From: Pedobacter planticolens
GTDB taxonomy: Bacteria; Bacteroidota; Bacteroidia; Sphingobacteriales; Sphingobacteriaceae
NCBI RefSeq assembly: GCF_014172375.1
Contig: NZ_WNXD01000001.1
Location: 868,001 to 932,000 of the forward strand
DNA length: 64,000 bases
Direction: 5' to 3'
Position numbers and translations under genes: made by a program. Shown here one piece after another: positions 35,218-45,479 of the stretch. How positions within the stretch are numbered: position 1 is the first letter of the stretch; the number at the start of each line of letters is the position of its first letter. The notes beneath the pieces are model-generated. The model did no database searches and was not told where the DNA came from. It was given only the letters and a program-made list of their open reading frames with translations.

Positions 35218-37914
35218 TTGAAAACATACCTTTCTTCTATTTTATTATTCGTTTTCTTAAATTCATTTGCTCAGCAAAAATCGAGCATTTTACCTGTAAG
35301 AACATCAATAAATCTAAATCAAAACTGGTCTTTTGCTAAAGATCCAACTAGACAATTTACTGCTCTTGATTTCCATAATTTAAAGTGGTCGAAAGTAACT
35401 ATTCCACATACGTGGAATGCTTTCGATGTAATGGACGATGAGCCTGGTTATTACCGTGGAATAGGCTGGTATAAGAAAAAATTAGCGCTTAAACCGGAGT
35501 GGAAAAACAAGAAAATTTCCCTCTATTTTGAAGGAGCAAATCAAGAAACAACGGTTTATTTAAATGGTAAAAAAATAGGTTCCCACATTGGTGGATATAC
35601 TGCTTTTACAATTCCTTTAACTGACTTAAAATTTAATGGAACTGATGAAATAGCTGTAAAAGTGGATAACAGTTTTAATGAAAATATAGCTCCATTAACT
35701 GCCGATTTCACCTTTTTTGGTGGAATGTACCGCAATGTATCCTTGGTGGTTTTAAATTCCATTCATTTTGAGGATAACCAATATGCTTCAAAAGGAGTGT
35801 ATGTACACACCAATAATGTATCCAAAACAACTGCTGAAGTTATCGTAAATGGAAATTTAATCAATTCATCAGCCAATGCTGAATTAACAATCCGAACTAC
35901 GTTAACAGACGCGACAGGAAAAAAGATAAATGAAGCGAAAACAGGAATTCGCTCAACTTTAAATAAACTCATTCCTTTTACACTTGCTGCTATAAAGGTT
36001 AATAATCCGATATTATGGTCGCCAGAAAATCCTTATTTATACCAAGCGACAACTCAATTAGTAGACAAAACTGGTAAAGTTTTAGATGAAATCAAACTAC
36101 CTGTTGGTTTACGATTTTTTAGTTTCGAGGCAGAAAAGGGCTTTTTCTTAAACGGAATGCCTTATAAATTGATAGGAACAAGTCGCCATCAAGATTTTGC
36201 AGGAATGGGTAATGCTGTACCATCGGCTTTGCAAGTAAAAGATATTGAGTTATTGAAAGATATGGGCGGTAATTTTTTGCGTGTTGCACATTATCCTCAA
36301 GACCAAGCGGTGCTAGATGCCTGTGATCGGATGGGTATTTTAGCTTCTGTAGAAATTCCTATTGTGAATGAAATTACCGAAACTGAAGCCTTTTATCGCA
36401 ATTGCAAAAACATGCAATTAGAAATGATTAAGCAGAATTACAATCACCCTAGCATCATTATATGGGCATATATGAATGAGGTTTTGCTTAGAATGAAGTT
36501 TACTAAAGACCCTTTAAGGAAAGAAAAATATGTAACCAATATAGCAACATTAGCACAAGAATTAGAAGATTTAACTCGGACAACAGATCCAACTAGATAC
36601 ACAATGATGTCTAACCATGGCGATGTAACAGGCTACACAAAAGCAGGTTTGGTAAAAATCCCAATGTTGGTAGGATGGAACTTATATCAAGGTTGGTACG
36701 GAGGTAAATCAGAAGATTTTGGACCAAACTTGGATAAAATCCATCAGCAAATGCCTGATAAACCAATTTTAGTAACAGAATTTGGTGCAGATGTAGATCC
36801 TAGAATACATGCCTTTTCTCCAGTTAAATTTGATAAAAGTCTAGAATATGGTATGCTTTATCATCAAATATACATTGCGGCTATTTTGAAAAGACCATTT
36901 GTAGCTGGTGCTGCGGTTTGGAATTTATCAGATTTTAATTCTGAAACTCGTGATGAAACTATGCCTCACATTAACAATAAAGGCTTATTAACGTTAGATA
37001 GACAACCTAAAAACACCTATTATTTGTACAAAGCCAATTTTCAAACCAAACCGTTTATTAAAATAAGCGATGGTTCATGGAAGCTGAGAGGTGGCATTGC
37101 AACATCAAATGAAAATACGGTAACTCAACTTTTGCAAGTAATTAGTAATACCGATACCGTTGAACTTTATGTAAATGGCAAAAGTCTAGGTAAAAAAGGT
37201 GTACATGAACGTGTAAGTAATTGGGATGTCGCGTTTAAAAATGGCAAAAATGAAATTAAAGCAGTGTCCTTTGTTAGCGGTGTAAAAATGGAAGATTTAA
37301 GTACTCTAAATTTTAATTTGCAACCTTTAGCACTTAATAATCCTGAAGTGCCTTTTAAGGAAATTAATATCACTTTGGGTAGTCAAAGACAGTTTATAGA
37401 CGAGCATAAACAAGAAATATGGTTGCCAAGTCAGGCGTATAAAACAGGTTCTTGGGGCAATATTGGTGGCGAAGTATTCAAAATTAAAAATAGTAGCCGT
37501 CAAACTTATGGCACAGATAAAAATATAAGAGGAACTGCTAATGACCCAATCTATCAAACGCAATTAGTAGGCTTAGATAGTTATCAATTAGATGTGCCCA
37601 AAGGGAAATATGAGGTTACATTACATTTTGCAGAGTTAATGGGAAATGGTATTCAATCGGTTTTACCGTATAATTTAGATAGTTTAATTGCGGTAAGTAA
37701 AGAAGTGCCGCCACAACGTGTTTTTGATGTGTATTTGAACGACAAATTGGTGATTAAAAACATAAACTTGGCAGCAACCTATGGCATTGCTAATAGTGTG
37801 CAGAAAAAATTTGAATGCAGTGTTGCTGATGATAAAGGCATACAAATTTTGTTTAAAAGCATAAAAGGCAAAGCTGTTTTGAATGCTTTACAAGTAAAAA
37901 AGATAAATCAATAA
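35218..37914 (+). CDS. GH2 glycoside hydrolase with C-terminal malectin domain, TTG start
   Basis: This 898-residue exported beta-glycosidase starts at TTG 35218, because that codon opens a good signal peptide (KTYLSSILLFVFLNSFAQ) and no ATG lies before residue 71. The GH2 sandwich contains TIPHTWNAFDVMDDEPGYYR. The barrel has GTSRHQDFAGMG, acid/base Glu in WAYMNEVLL and probable nucleophile Glu in VTEFGADVD. After residue 720 a malectin-like carbohydrate-binding domain follows (IYQTQLVGLDSYQL, YEVTLHFAELMG, RVFDVYLNDK). The activity may be galactosidase, glucuronidase or galacturonidase. It is first of a tightly packed enzyme run; the GH18 gene starts 10 bp later. Confidence 0.88.
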   Translation: MKTYLSSILLFVFLNSFAQQKSSILPVRTSINLNQNWSFAKDPTRQFTALDFHNLKWSKVTIPHTWNAFDVMDDEPGYYRGIGWYKKKLALKPEWKNKKISLYFEGANQETTVYLNGKKIGSHIGGYTAFTIPLTDLKFNGTDEIAVKVDNSFNENIAPLTADFTFFGGMYRNVSLVVLNSIHFEDNQYASKGVYVHTNNVSKTTAEVIVNGNLINSSANAELTIRTTLTDATGKKINEAKTGIRSTLNKLIPFTLAAIKVNNPILWSPENPYLYQATTQLVDKTGKVLDEIKLPVGLRFFSFEAEKGFFLNGMPYKLIGTSRHQDFAGMGNAVPSALQVKDIELLKDMGGNFLRVAHYPQDQAVLDACDRMGILASVEIPIVNEITETEAFYRNCKNMQLEMIKQNYNHPSIIIWAYMNEVLLRMKFTKDPLRKEKYVTNIATLAQELEDLTRTTDPTRYTMMSNHGDVTGYTKAGLVKIPMLVGWNLYQGWYGGKSEDFGPNLDKIHQQMPDKPILVTEFGADVDPRIHAFSPVKFDKSLEYGMLYHQIYIAAILKRPFVAGAAVWNLSDFNSETRDETMPHINNKGLLTLDRQPKNTYYLYKANFQTKPFIKISDGSWKLRGGIATSNENTVTQLLQVISNTDTVELYVNGKSLGKKGVHERVSNWDVAFKNGKNEIKAVSFVSGVKMEDLSTLNFNLQPLALNNPEVPFKEINITLGSQRQFIDEHKQEIWLPSQAYKTGSWGNIGGEVFKIKNSSRQTYGTDKNIRGTANDPIYQTQLVGLDSYQLDVPKGKYEVTLHFAELMGNGIQSVLPYNLDSLIAVSKEVPPQRVFDVYLNDKLVIKNINLAATYGIANSVQKKFECSVADDKGIQILFKSIKGKAVLNALQVKKINQ

Positions 37915-37924
37915 ACTAAAATTG

Positions 37925-39046
37925 ATGAGAAATAGAATAAATCAAATTTTGATGCTGGTGATAGTATCCATTTTATTTGCCATGAAAACTGCAGATAAAA
38001 AACCTGTAGTAATTGGTTATGTAACTGGCTATAGTGGTTTGATTAACACAGATGATATTGCTGCAGAGAAACTCACACATATTAATTATGCGTTTGTAAA
38101 TGTGAAAAACAATCAAGCTTATTTGGATAACGAAATAAGGGATACTGAAAATTTCAAAAGGTTAAATACTTTAAAACTTAAAAATCCAAATCTTCAACTT
38201 TTAATATCAATAGGAGGCTGGTCTTGGAGTGAGAATTTCTCCAATGCTGTTTTAACAGATTCATTACGAAAAGGCTTTGCAAAAAGCGCAGTTGATATCA
38301 TTCGTAAACATAATTTAGATGGTGTGGATATAGATTGGGAATATCCAAGTATGCAAGGCGAGGAAGGAAATGTGTATCGTCCTGAAGACAAAGAGAATTT
38401 TACCTTAATGTTTGAATCGATAAGAAAAGAATTGGATGTATTAGAAAAAGAAACGGGTAAAAAGAAATTGCTAACTACTGCAACTGGCGGATTTTCATCT
38501 TTTTTAACGAATACTGAAATGGGAAAAGCGCAAAAATATTTGGATTACATCAACTTAATGACCTACGATTATTATTCGTGGAAACAAGCTGGTCACCATA
38601 CAAATTTATATAGTTCTAAAACTTATTTGTCTGATAATTCGGCAGATAAAGCAATTATAGCCTATATTAAAGCAGGTGTTCCGTCATCAAAAATTGTAAT
38701 GGGAATTGCTTTTTATGAGAGAAATTTGAAATTAAATTCTAATGCGCAAAAAGGATTAGGAGATACGATACTTTCATCTGCAAATAATTACGGCAAAGGC
38801 TATACTTTTTTAAAAGATAGCTTAATTAATAAAAAAGGATTTATCGAATACAAAGATAAAGATGCAAAAGCACCTTTTCTATTTAACGCACAAACAAAAC
38901 AATACATTTCGTACGATAATGAGTGGTCTGTGGCTAATAAATGCAAGTATGTGCTTAAAAATAAGTTGGGTGGCGTTATGTTTTGGGAATATAGCTCAGA
39001 TAAAAAAGGTTATTTACTTGACCAGATTACAAAGAGTTTCAAATAA
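37925..39046 (+). CDS. GH18 chitinase/ENGase-type glycosidase
   Basis: This 373-residue enzyme starts at ATG 37925; a TTG one codon earlier is also possible. It has a signal peptide (NQILMLVIVSILFAMK). The barrel strands are PVVIGYVTGYSG, THINYAFVNV, LLISIGGWSWSENFS, and DGVDIDWEYP with the intact DxxDxDxE motif and catalytic Glu. LMTYDYYSW and GGVMFWEYSSD follow. The substrate contains N-acetylglucosamine in all known GH18 activities (chitin or N-glycan cores). It is a functional counterpart to the altered GH18-like protein at 17719. Confidence 0.9.
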   Translation: MRNRINQILMLVIVSILFAMKTADKKPVVIGYVTGYSGLINTDDIAAEKLTHINYAFVNVKNNQAYLDNEIRDTENFKRLNTLKLKNPNLQLLISIGGWSWSENFSNAVLTDSLRKGFAKSAVDIIRKHNLDGVDIDWEYPSMQGEEGNVYRPEDKENFTLMFESIRKELDVLEKETGKKKLLTTATGGFSSFLTNTEMGKAQKYLDYINLMTYDYYSWKQAGHHTNLYSSKTYLSDNSADKAIIAYIKAGVPSSKIVMGIAFYERNLKLNSNAQKGLGDTILSSANNYGKGYTFLKDSLINKKGFIEYKDKDAKAPFLFNAQTKQYISYDNEWSVANKCKYVLKNKLGGVMFWEYSSDKKGYLLDQITKSFK

Positions 39047-39095
39047 ATTTACTTCATTAGACAAGAAAGATTTTTACCACAAAAGGAATTAAATT

Positions 39096-41555
39096 ATGTT
39101 GAAAAAAGTAAGTGCCATTTTATTGTTTTTTTTAAGTGCATGTCAATTAGTGCAAGCGCAAACCTCAAAACGTTTAATTAATAATTGGGAGTTTGTAAAA
39201 CAAGATTTAGGTGGAGTTTGGGAAGCAGTGAGGCCTGTTAAAGTAGGTAATCCTGAAGAACTTCCATTTTGGCAAAAAGTGAATTTACCACATTGTTTTA
39301 ATGCTACAGATGCGGTAGATCCTGATGTGAATTATTACCAAGGACCTGGTTGGTATCGTACAAATATTGAGGTTGAAAATCCGTATGAAAAAGGTAGAAC
39401 CCTATTGCATTTTGAAGGCGCAGGGCAAAAAACTGCAGTTTACATTTACAATATCAAAGTTGCAGAACATGTTGGTGGTTACGATGAATGGACTGCTGAC
39501 ATTACGGATGCAGTGGCCAAATTTAAAAAAACAGAGGTTTTTAAAACCCAATTTAAAGGTAAAATCCCTGTGGTTATTCGTTGCGATAATTCTAGAGATT
39601 TAGAAATGATTCCTTCGAATTTATCAGATTTTAACGTGTATGGGGGGATTTATAGGTATCTAAATTTAGTCTATACTCCTCAACTTTCGGTTGATAAACT
39701 ATTTGCAAAAGCATCAATAAGTGATGTTGGTGGATATGGAAAATTAGCTGTAACTGCTCGATTAACTAATCCTGATCAAGTAAAAAGTGCGCAGATAAAA
39801 ATTTACGTTACCGACCCTAACGGGATAGGAATTGCAGATTTTACGAGAGATATTACCATGTTTAAAGGTGATTCGTTACTGTGGGACTGGAGTTTAAGAG
39901 CGCCAAAATTATGGTCGCCAGAAGTGCCTCAACAATATACGGTTAGATTTGAAATCATTTCCAATGGTCAAAAATCTACTATTACACAAAAAGTAGGTTT
40001 CAGAAAATTTGAATTTGTTAAAAAGGGGCCTTTTATGCTGAATGGTAAACGCTTGTTATTGCGTGGAACGCATAGACACGAAGATCATGCAGGTGTGGGT
40101 GCTGCCATGACAGAGGAAATGATTACCACAGAAATAAAGTTGATGAAAGAAATGGGGGTGAATTTCATACGCTTAGGTCATTATCAGCAATCTAGAATTG
40201 TGCTTAATCTGTGTGATAGTTTAGGGATTTTAGTGTGGGAAGAGATTCCATGGTGTAGAGGCGGTTTAGGTGGACCAACCTATCAGGCGCAAGCCAAAAG
40301 AATGCTAACCAATATGATCGAACAGCATTACAATCACCCATCAATTATTATTTGGGGTTTGGGAAATGAAAACGATTGGCCAGGAGATTTTACAGAATTT
40401 GATCAAGAAAAGATTAGAACTTTTATGAAAGAACTAAATCAACTTTCACATCAATTAGATCCGTCAAGAAGCATAGCTATAAGAAGATGTGATTTCTGTA
40501 GAGATATTGTAGATGTATATTCTCCGTCTATTTGGGCAGGTTGGTACCGTGGATATTATACCGAATATAAAGATGTTTCTTTAGAAGAATTCAATAAATC
40601 TGATCGGTTTTTACACGTAGAATGGGGCGGAGATAGTCATGCTCGTAGACATTCTGAAAACCCAGATAATGCATTAAGTAAAGTTAAAAAAGGTGGCGGT
40701 GCCGATGAAAGAGCTGGAGATGCTTCGTTATATGGTGGCGCTGCTAGAGTGAGTAAAGATGGCGATTGGAGTGAAAGTTACATTGCAAACTTAATCGATT
40801 GGCATTTAAAAGAACAAGAAACCATGCCTTGGTTAAGTGGTACTGCGTATTGGCCGTTTAAAGATTTTTCTACACCAATTAGACCAGAAAATCCAGTTCC
40901 TTATGTAAATCAAAAAGGTGTTATTGAAAGAGATTTCACTAAAAAAGAGTCATTCTATATTTTTCAATCGTATTGGACAACTACGCCAATGGTTCATTTG
41001 TACGGACATACATGGCCAATTCGTTGGGGAGAACCAGGGGAAGAGAAAATGGTTAAAGTATATTCTAATTGCGATGAAGCCGAATTATTTGTCAATGGAA
41101 AAAGTTTTGGCATAAGGAAAAGAGATAGTCAGAATTTCCCTGCGGCAGGTTTACGTTGGCAAGTTCCTATGAATAAAGGCACGTATACATTTAAAGTAGT
41201 TGCTAAAAAAGGGAAAGTTGTAGTTACTGATGAAATTACGCAAGAATATCAAATTGAGAAGTGGGATAAACCTGCTAAAATGACCTTGCAAAAAATTGAT
41301 GAAAAGGATGGGATTGCAACGATAGAAGTGAAAGTATTTGATGCTAAAAATGTATTGTGTTTAGATGCGATCAACTTAGTTTCATTTGGTTTAGTAGGCG
41401 ATGGAGAATTAATTAGAGATCAAGGAACATCAACAGGTTCGGCAAAAGTGCAATTGTATAATGGTCGAGCACTAATTAAAATGAAAACGAATAATGCCAA
41501 AAGTGTAATTTCAGTTCAATCTAAAGGATTACCGACGGTGTTTTTAAATCAATAA
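39096..41555 (+). CDS. GH2 glycoside hydrolase
   Basis: This 819-residue exported enzyme has a signal peptide to about residue 22 (LSACQLVQAQ). The GH2 N-terminal sandwich includes LPHCFNATDAVDPDVNYYQG. The barrel has LLLRGTHRHEDHAGVGAAM, acid/base Glu in WGLGNENDWPGD and a probable nucleophile Glu in LHVEWGGDSHARR. C-terminal Ig-like domains contain EAELFVNGKSFG. The overall look is beta-galactosidase-like. It is separated from the PL gene by 3 bp, so the two are co-translated. It differs strongly from the other GH2 and probably cuts another linkage. Confidence 0.9.
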   Translation: MLKKVSAILLFFLSACQLVQAQTSKRLINNWEFVKQDLGGVWEAVRPVKVGNPEELPFWQKVNLPHCFNATDAVDPDVNYYQGPGWYRTNIEVENPYEKGRTLLHFEGAGQKTAVYIYNIKVAEHVGGYDEWTADITDAVAKFKKTEVFKTQFKGKIPVVIRCDNSRDLEMIPSNLSDFNVYGGIYRYLNLVYTPQLSVDKLFAKASISDVGGYGKLAVTARLTNPDQVKSAQIKIYVTDPNGIGIADFTRDITMFKGDSLLWDWSLRAPKLWSPEVPQQYTVRFEIISNGQKSTITQKVGFRKFEFVKKGPFMLNGKRLLLRGTHRHEDHAGVGAAMTEEMITTEIKLMKEMGVNFIRLGHYQQSRIVLNLCDSLGILVWEEIPWCRGGLGGPTYQAQAKRMLTNMIEQHYNHPSIIIWGLGNENDWPGDFTEFDQEKIRTFMKELNQLSHQLDPSRSIAIRRCDFCRDIVDVYSPSIWAGWYRGYYTEYKDVSLEEFNKSDRFLHVEWGGDSHARRHSENPDNALSKVKKGGGADERAGDASLYGGAARVSKDGDWSESYIANLIDWHLKEQETMPWLSGTAYWPFKDFSTPIRPENPVPYVNQKGVIERDFTKKESFYIFQSYWTTTPMVHLYGHTWPIRWGEPGEEKMVKVYSNCDEAELFVNGKSFGIRKRDSQNFPAAGLRWQVPMNKGTYTFKVVAKKGKVVVTDEITQEYQIEKWDKPAKMTLQKIDEKDGIATIEVKVFDAKNVLCLDAINLVSFGLVGDGELIRDQGTSTGSAKVQLYNGRALIKMKTNNAKSVISVQSKGLPTVFLNQ

Positions 41556-41558
41556 AAA

Positions 41559-42719
41559 ATGAAAAAAATAAGTTTAAGCTTTGCATTCTGTTTATTTGTG
41601 TTTTCGTGTTTTGCGCAAGTAAACATCAAACAACAAACTACGGCTGTTTTAAAACAACAAATTTTAGCAGAGGCTGATTGGGCAATGAAACAAAGCCCAG
41701 TTACCATTACAGCAGAAAGTTCGTCGAGGAGTGCAGGTGGAAAACATGATTTCTTTTCAGAAGCAGATTACTTTTGGCCAAATCCAGCCAATCCAGATGG
41801 ACCGTACATTAACCGAGACGGAGAAACCAATCCAAATAACTTTGTAGCGCACCGCAAAGCGATGATTAGGTTTAGTACTATAATTGGTGCACTAGCATCG
41901 GCTTATCAGCTTACACACGATGAAAAGTATGTAAAACAAGCTGTTGTACATCTAAAGGCTTGGTTTGTAAATCCAGAAACCTTGATGAATCCTAATTTAT
42001 CATTTGCGCAAGCCGTTAAAGGTTCATCAACTGGCAGAAGCTGGGGTATTATCGATACCATCCATTTTATGGAAGTAGCGCAAGGTATTTTGGTAATGGA
42101 AAAAACAAAATCATTCGATAAACAAAGTTTAACAACTATTAAAAAATGGTTTGCCGATTATATTTTGTGGTTAAATACCAGTAAAAATGGAGTAGCAGAA
42201 AAGACGTCTAAAAATAATCACAGCGCATGTTGGGTAATGCAAGTCGCATCATTTGCTAAATTATGTAATGATCAATCGATGTTAGATTCATTGCGTTTAA
42301 GGTATAAAACTGTTTTGTTGCCTAATCAAATGGCAACAGATGGCAGTTTTCCTTTAGAATTAGCACGCACCAAAGCCTACGGATATTCTATTTTTAATTT
42401 GGATGCTTTTACCATGATTTGCCAAATTCTATCAACTCCAAAAGATGACTTATGGAAATTTGAAACCACAGATGGGAAATCAATCCAAAAAGGAATAAAC
42501 TATTTATATCCGTTTGTTGCTGATAAAAGTAAATGGACGTTAAAACCTGATGTAATGTTTTGGGATAACTGGCCAGTTGCACAACCATTTTTAGTGTTTG
42601 GTGCTCATGCATATCAAAATCAAAATTGGTTTAATATGTGGAAGAAGTTGGATTTAAAACCAACAAACGAAGAAGTGATTCGAAATTTGCCAATCAGACA
42701 TCCATTAATTTGGATGTAA
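41559..42719 (+). CDS. alginate-lyase-fold polysaccharide lyase (PF05426; PL5/PL38-like)
   Basis: This 386-residue exported protein has a signal peptide to about residue 20 (SCFAQ). The (alpha/alpha) barrel carries the family landmarks DYFWPNPANPDGPYINRDGE and GSSTGRSWGIID. Two likely catalytic segments are KNNHSACWVMQ (Asn-His) and TKAYGYSIFNLDAF (Tyr). Enzymes of this fold cut next to uronic acids by beta-elimination, on alginate or glucuronan. The adjacent GH88 and the downstream mannonate dehydratase favour a glucuronate-containing substrate. Confidence 0.85.
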   Translation: MKKISLSFAFCLFVFSCFAQVNIKQQTTAVLKQQILAEADWAMKQSPVTITAESSSRSAGGKHDFFSEADYFWPNPANPDGPYINRDGETNPNNFVAHRKAMIRFSTIIGALASAYQLTHDEKYVKQAVVHLKAWFVNPETLMNPNLSFAQAVKGSSTGRSWGIIDTIHFMEVAQGILVMEKTKSFDKQSLTTIKKWFADYILWLNTSKNGVAEKTSKNNHSACWVMQVASFAKLCNDQSMLDSLRLRYKTVLLPNQMATDGSFPLELARTKAYGYSIFNLDAFTMICQILSTPKDDLWKFETTDGKSIQKGINYLYPFVADKSKWTLKPDVMFWDNWPVAQPFLVFGAHAYQNQNWFNMWKKLDLKPTNEEVIRNLPIRHPLIWM

Positions 42720-42752
42720 AATCAAATAAGATTGAAAACAAAAACACAGAGT

Positions 42753-43934
42753 ATGAAATTGAAAATTAATTTAATTGTAGGGTTAGTCTTAGGTTTTGGT
42801 GCTTGTAAAGCTCAAAAAGTTGACATAGGAAAATCATTTGTAGCTGCTGCAAAACAAACAGATGTATTAGTGAAAAATGTGGATTCTGCTAGATTAGTTA
42901 AACCTACATTGGTTTCTCCAAGAACGGTAGAAAACGGACAATTTAAAATGGTTAACTCAAAAGATTGGACCAGCGGCTTTTTTCCAGCAGAATTGTGGTA
43001 TTTCTATGAATATACAAAAGATAAAAAATGGCTCGATTTAGCTAAAAAATATACTCAAGATATTAAAAAAGAGCAATTTAATAAAGGTACACATGATTTA
43101 GGTTTCATGATTTATTGCCCATTTGGTAATGGCTATAAACTAACAAAAGATACCGCTTATAAAGCTGTAATTATACAAGCGGCTAAATCGTTATCTACCA
43201 GATTTAACCCTACAGTTGGGGTAATTAAATCGTGGGATCACAATGGCGATAAATGGAAATACCCTGTGATTATTGATAACATGATGAATTTAGAATTGCT
43301 TTTTGAAGCGACAAAGTTTACAGGGGATTCATCATTTTATAAAATTGCGGTTTCTCATGCCAATACTACTATGAAAAATCATTTCAGACCAGATTTTAGC
43401 TCTTGGCATGTAGTTGATTATGATACTTTATCTGGCAATGTTCGCAATAAGTTAACAGCGCAAGGTTATTCAAACGAATCTGCATGGGCTAGAGGTCAGG
43501 CTTGGGCATTGTATGGTTACACATTATGTTATCGTTATACCAATAATCCAACCTATTTAGCACAGGCAAACGGTATCGCTAATTTTATTTTAAGTAGTAA
43601 AATTACACCAGCAGATGGTATTCCTTATTGGGATTATAACGACCCACAAATTCCAAATGTTTCAAGAGATGCCTCAGCTGCTGCAATAACTGCCTCTGCG
43701 TTATACGAATTAGCAACTTACAGTAAAGAAAGTAAAAAATATAAGGCAGCTGCCGATAAAATCTTGTCGTCCTTAAGCTCAAAATATACGAGCAAACCTG
43801 GTGCAAATTATGGTTTTATACTAGAACACAGTACAGGTCATCGCCCTGCTAAATCTGAAATTGATGTGCCTATAAATTATGCTGACTACTATTATTTAGA
43901 GGCTTTGTTAAGAACTAAAGGGTATAAACAATGA
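42753..43934 (+). CDS. GH88 unsaturated glucuronyl hydrolase, lipoprotein
   Basis: This enzyme removes the 4,5-unsaturated uronate left by polysaccharide lyases. I chose ATG 42753 because MKLKINLIVGLVLGFGAC forms a lipoprotein signal with the lipobox Cys at residue 18; a TTG at 42732 only adds polar residues. Family markers are DWTSGFFPAELWYFYE, THDLGFMIYCPFG and DNMMNLELLFEA, which carry the paired active-site Asp residues. GQAWALYGYTLCYRYT and RDASAAAITASALYEL follow. The gene overlaps the next by 4 bp. Confidence 0.92.
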   Translation: MKLKINLIVGLVLGFGACKAQKVDIGKSFVAAAKQTDVLVKNVDSARLVKPTLVSPRTVENGQFKMVNSKDWTSGFFPAELWYFYEYTKDKKWLDLAKKYTQDIKKEQFNKGTHDLGFMIYCPFGNGYKLTKDTAYKAVIIQAAKSLSTRFNPTVGVIKSWDHNGDKWKYPVIIDNMMNLELLFEATKFTGDSSFYKIAVSHANTTMKNHFRPDFSSWHVVDYDTLSGNVRNKLTAQGYSNESAWARGQAWALYGYTLCYRYTNNPTYLAQANGIANFILSSKITPADGIPYWDYNDPQIPNVSRDASAAAITASALYELATYSKESKKYKAAADKILSSLSSKYTSKPGANYGFILEHSTGHRPAKSEIDVPINYADYYYLEALLRTKGYKQ

Positions 43935-45355
43935 GAAAAATTATAGGTATTTCTTTAGGGATTATTACTGCATGTACCTATTCAGTAGCAGCTCAAGATA
44001 GTTTAGATTTCAATCAGAAAGTTGACGTAAGAAAGGTATTAAATAACTCAAGTGATAAAGCTTCATTTACTGAGTATAAATCGTTTAATACGAGAACATT
44101 GTCTAGTTTATCTAAATTTAAATCTAATCCAATTAGAACAGATAAGTATGGCGGTAGAATGGATAAAAAAGAACAGGCTACCGGCTTTTATTATACTAAA
44201 AAGATAGCAGGTCGTTGGTGGGCAATTGATCCGCAAGGACATTTGTTTATTCATAACGCATTGAATGCAGTAAGCATGGGCTCGTCTGACCGAAATAAAG
44301 CAGCTTTCAACAAGTTATATGGCAACGAAAATCAATGGATCATAAAAACACAGGATTTTTTAATTAATAACGGATTTAATGGTACGGGGGCATGGTCTAA
44401 TACAAAAGCAATTCAAACTTCACCATTACAACAAACCAAACCTTTGGCTTACACCATTAATCTAGATTTCATGAGCGCCTATGGCGATAAAAGAGGTGGT
44501 ACGTATGTTATTCCTGGGCATAAGGGTTATCCCAATAATGTGATTTTTGTATTTGATCCTGCATTTGAAACCTTTTGCCATGAAGCTGCGAAGAAATTGG
44601 TTGCTAATCAAAATGACGCCAACCTTTTTGGTTATTTCTCTGATAATGAAATGCCTTTGGGAATCAAAAATTTAGACGGTTATCTTACGTTAAAAGATCA
44701 ACAAGACCCGGGTTATTTAGTAGCTAAAAAGTTTATTGATGAAAGAGGAGTTACAGCAGATAAAATTGCCGATGTAGATCGTCGTGAGTTTTTATCCATA
44801 GTGGCCGATAAATACTTCTCCATCGTATCAAAGGCCATTAAAAAATACGATCCAAACCACATGTATTTAGGCTGTAGATTTCATGGGCAACAAGGTTTTA
44901 TAGCAGAGCTATGGAAATCGGCTGGGAAATACTTAGATGCTATTTCGATGAACTATTATAACGCTTGGACACCAGATCAGACTTTGATGGCTAAGTGGGC
45001 AGATTGGTCGGGTAAACCCTTTATCATTACCGAATGGTATGTAAAGGGAGATGATTCAGAATTAGGTAATACAGCAGGAGCAGGGTGGGTTGTTAAAACG
45101 CAATCAGATAGGGGGTTATTCTATCAGAACTTTACCTTAAGTTTACTTGAATCTAAAAATTGTGTGGGATGGCATTGGTTTAAATACATGGATAATGACC
45201 CTTTACAAAAAGGAGCAGAGCCGTCCAACACCAATGCCAACAAAGGTGTAATTGATAATAATTACCAAGTCTATCAACCTTTGATGGAAAAGATGAAAGC
45301 ATTAAACTTTCAGATGTACCAATTGGCAGATTTCTTTGATCAAAAAAAGAAATAA
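43931..45355 (+). CDS. agarase-like glycoside hydrolase (clan GH-A)
   Basis: This 474-residue exported protein has a signal peptide to about residue 22. The barrel begins at RWWAIDPQGHLFIHNALNAV, as in GH50-like agarases. LFGYFSDNEMPLG should supply the acid/base Glu, and KPFIITEWYVKGDDSE the nucleophile Glu; GWHWFKYMDND lies near the end. The family number is not certain (GH50-, GH86- or GH42-related). By context it removes or cuts a neutral or sulfated hexose linkage in the same glycan. A gap of 124 bp separates it from GH3. Confidence 0.72.
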   Translation: MRKIIGISLGIITACTYSVAAQDSLDFNQKVDVRKVLNNSSDKASFTEYKSFNTRTLSSLSKFKSNPIRTDKYGGRMDKKEQATGFYYTKKIAGRWWAIDPQGHLFIHNALNAVSMGSSDRNKAAFNKLYGNENQWIIKTQDFLINNGFNGTGAWSNTKAIQTSPLQQTKPLAYTINLDFMSAYGDKRGGTYVIPGHKGYPNNVIFVFDPAFETFCHEAAKKLVANQNDANLFGYFSDNEMPLGIKNLDGYLTLKDQQDPGYLVAKKFIDERGVTADKIADVDRREFLSIVADKYFSIVSKAIKKYDPNHMYLGCRFHGQQGFIAELWKSAGKYLDAISMNYYNAWTPDQTLMAKWADWSGKPFIITEWYVKGDDSELGNTAGAGWVVKTQSDRGLFYQNFTLSLLESKNCVGWHWFKYMDNDPLQKGAEPSNTNANKGVIDNNYQVYQPLMEKMKALNFQMYQLADFFDQKKK

Positions 45356-45479
45356 CTAAATCTATCCAATGGGTAAAATAATTAGTAGTTGTAGTGTTTT
45401 TGATGGGGTTGTAAAAACTAGTTTCATCAACTATACAGCTATTTTAGCACAGCATAAAAGAATATAATTTAACTAGAAG

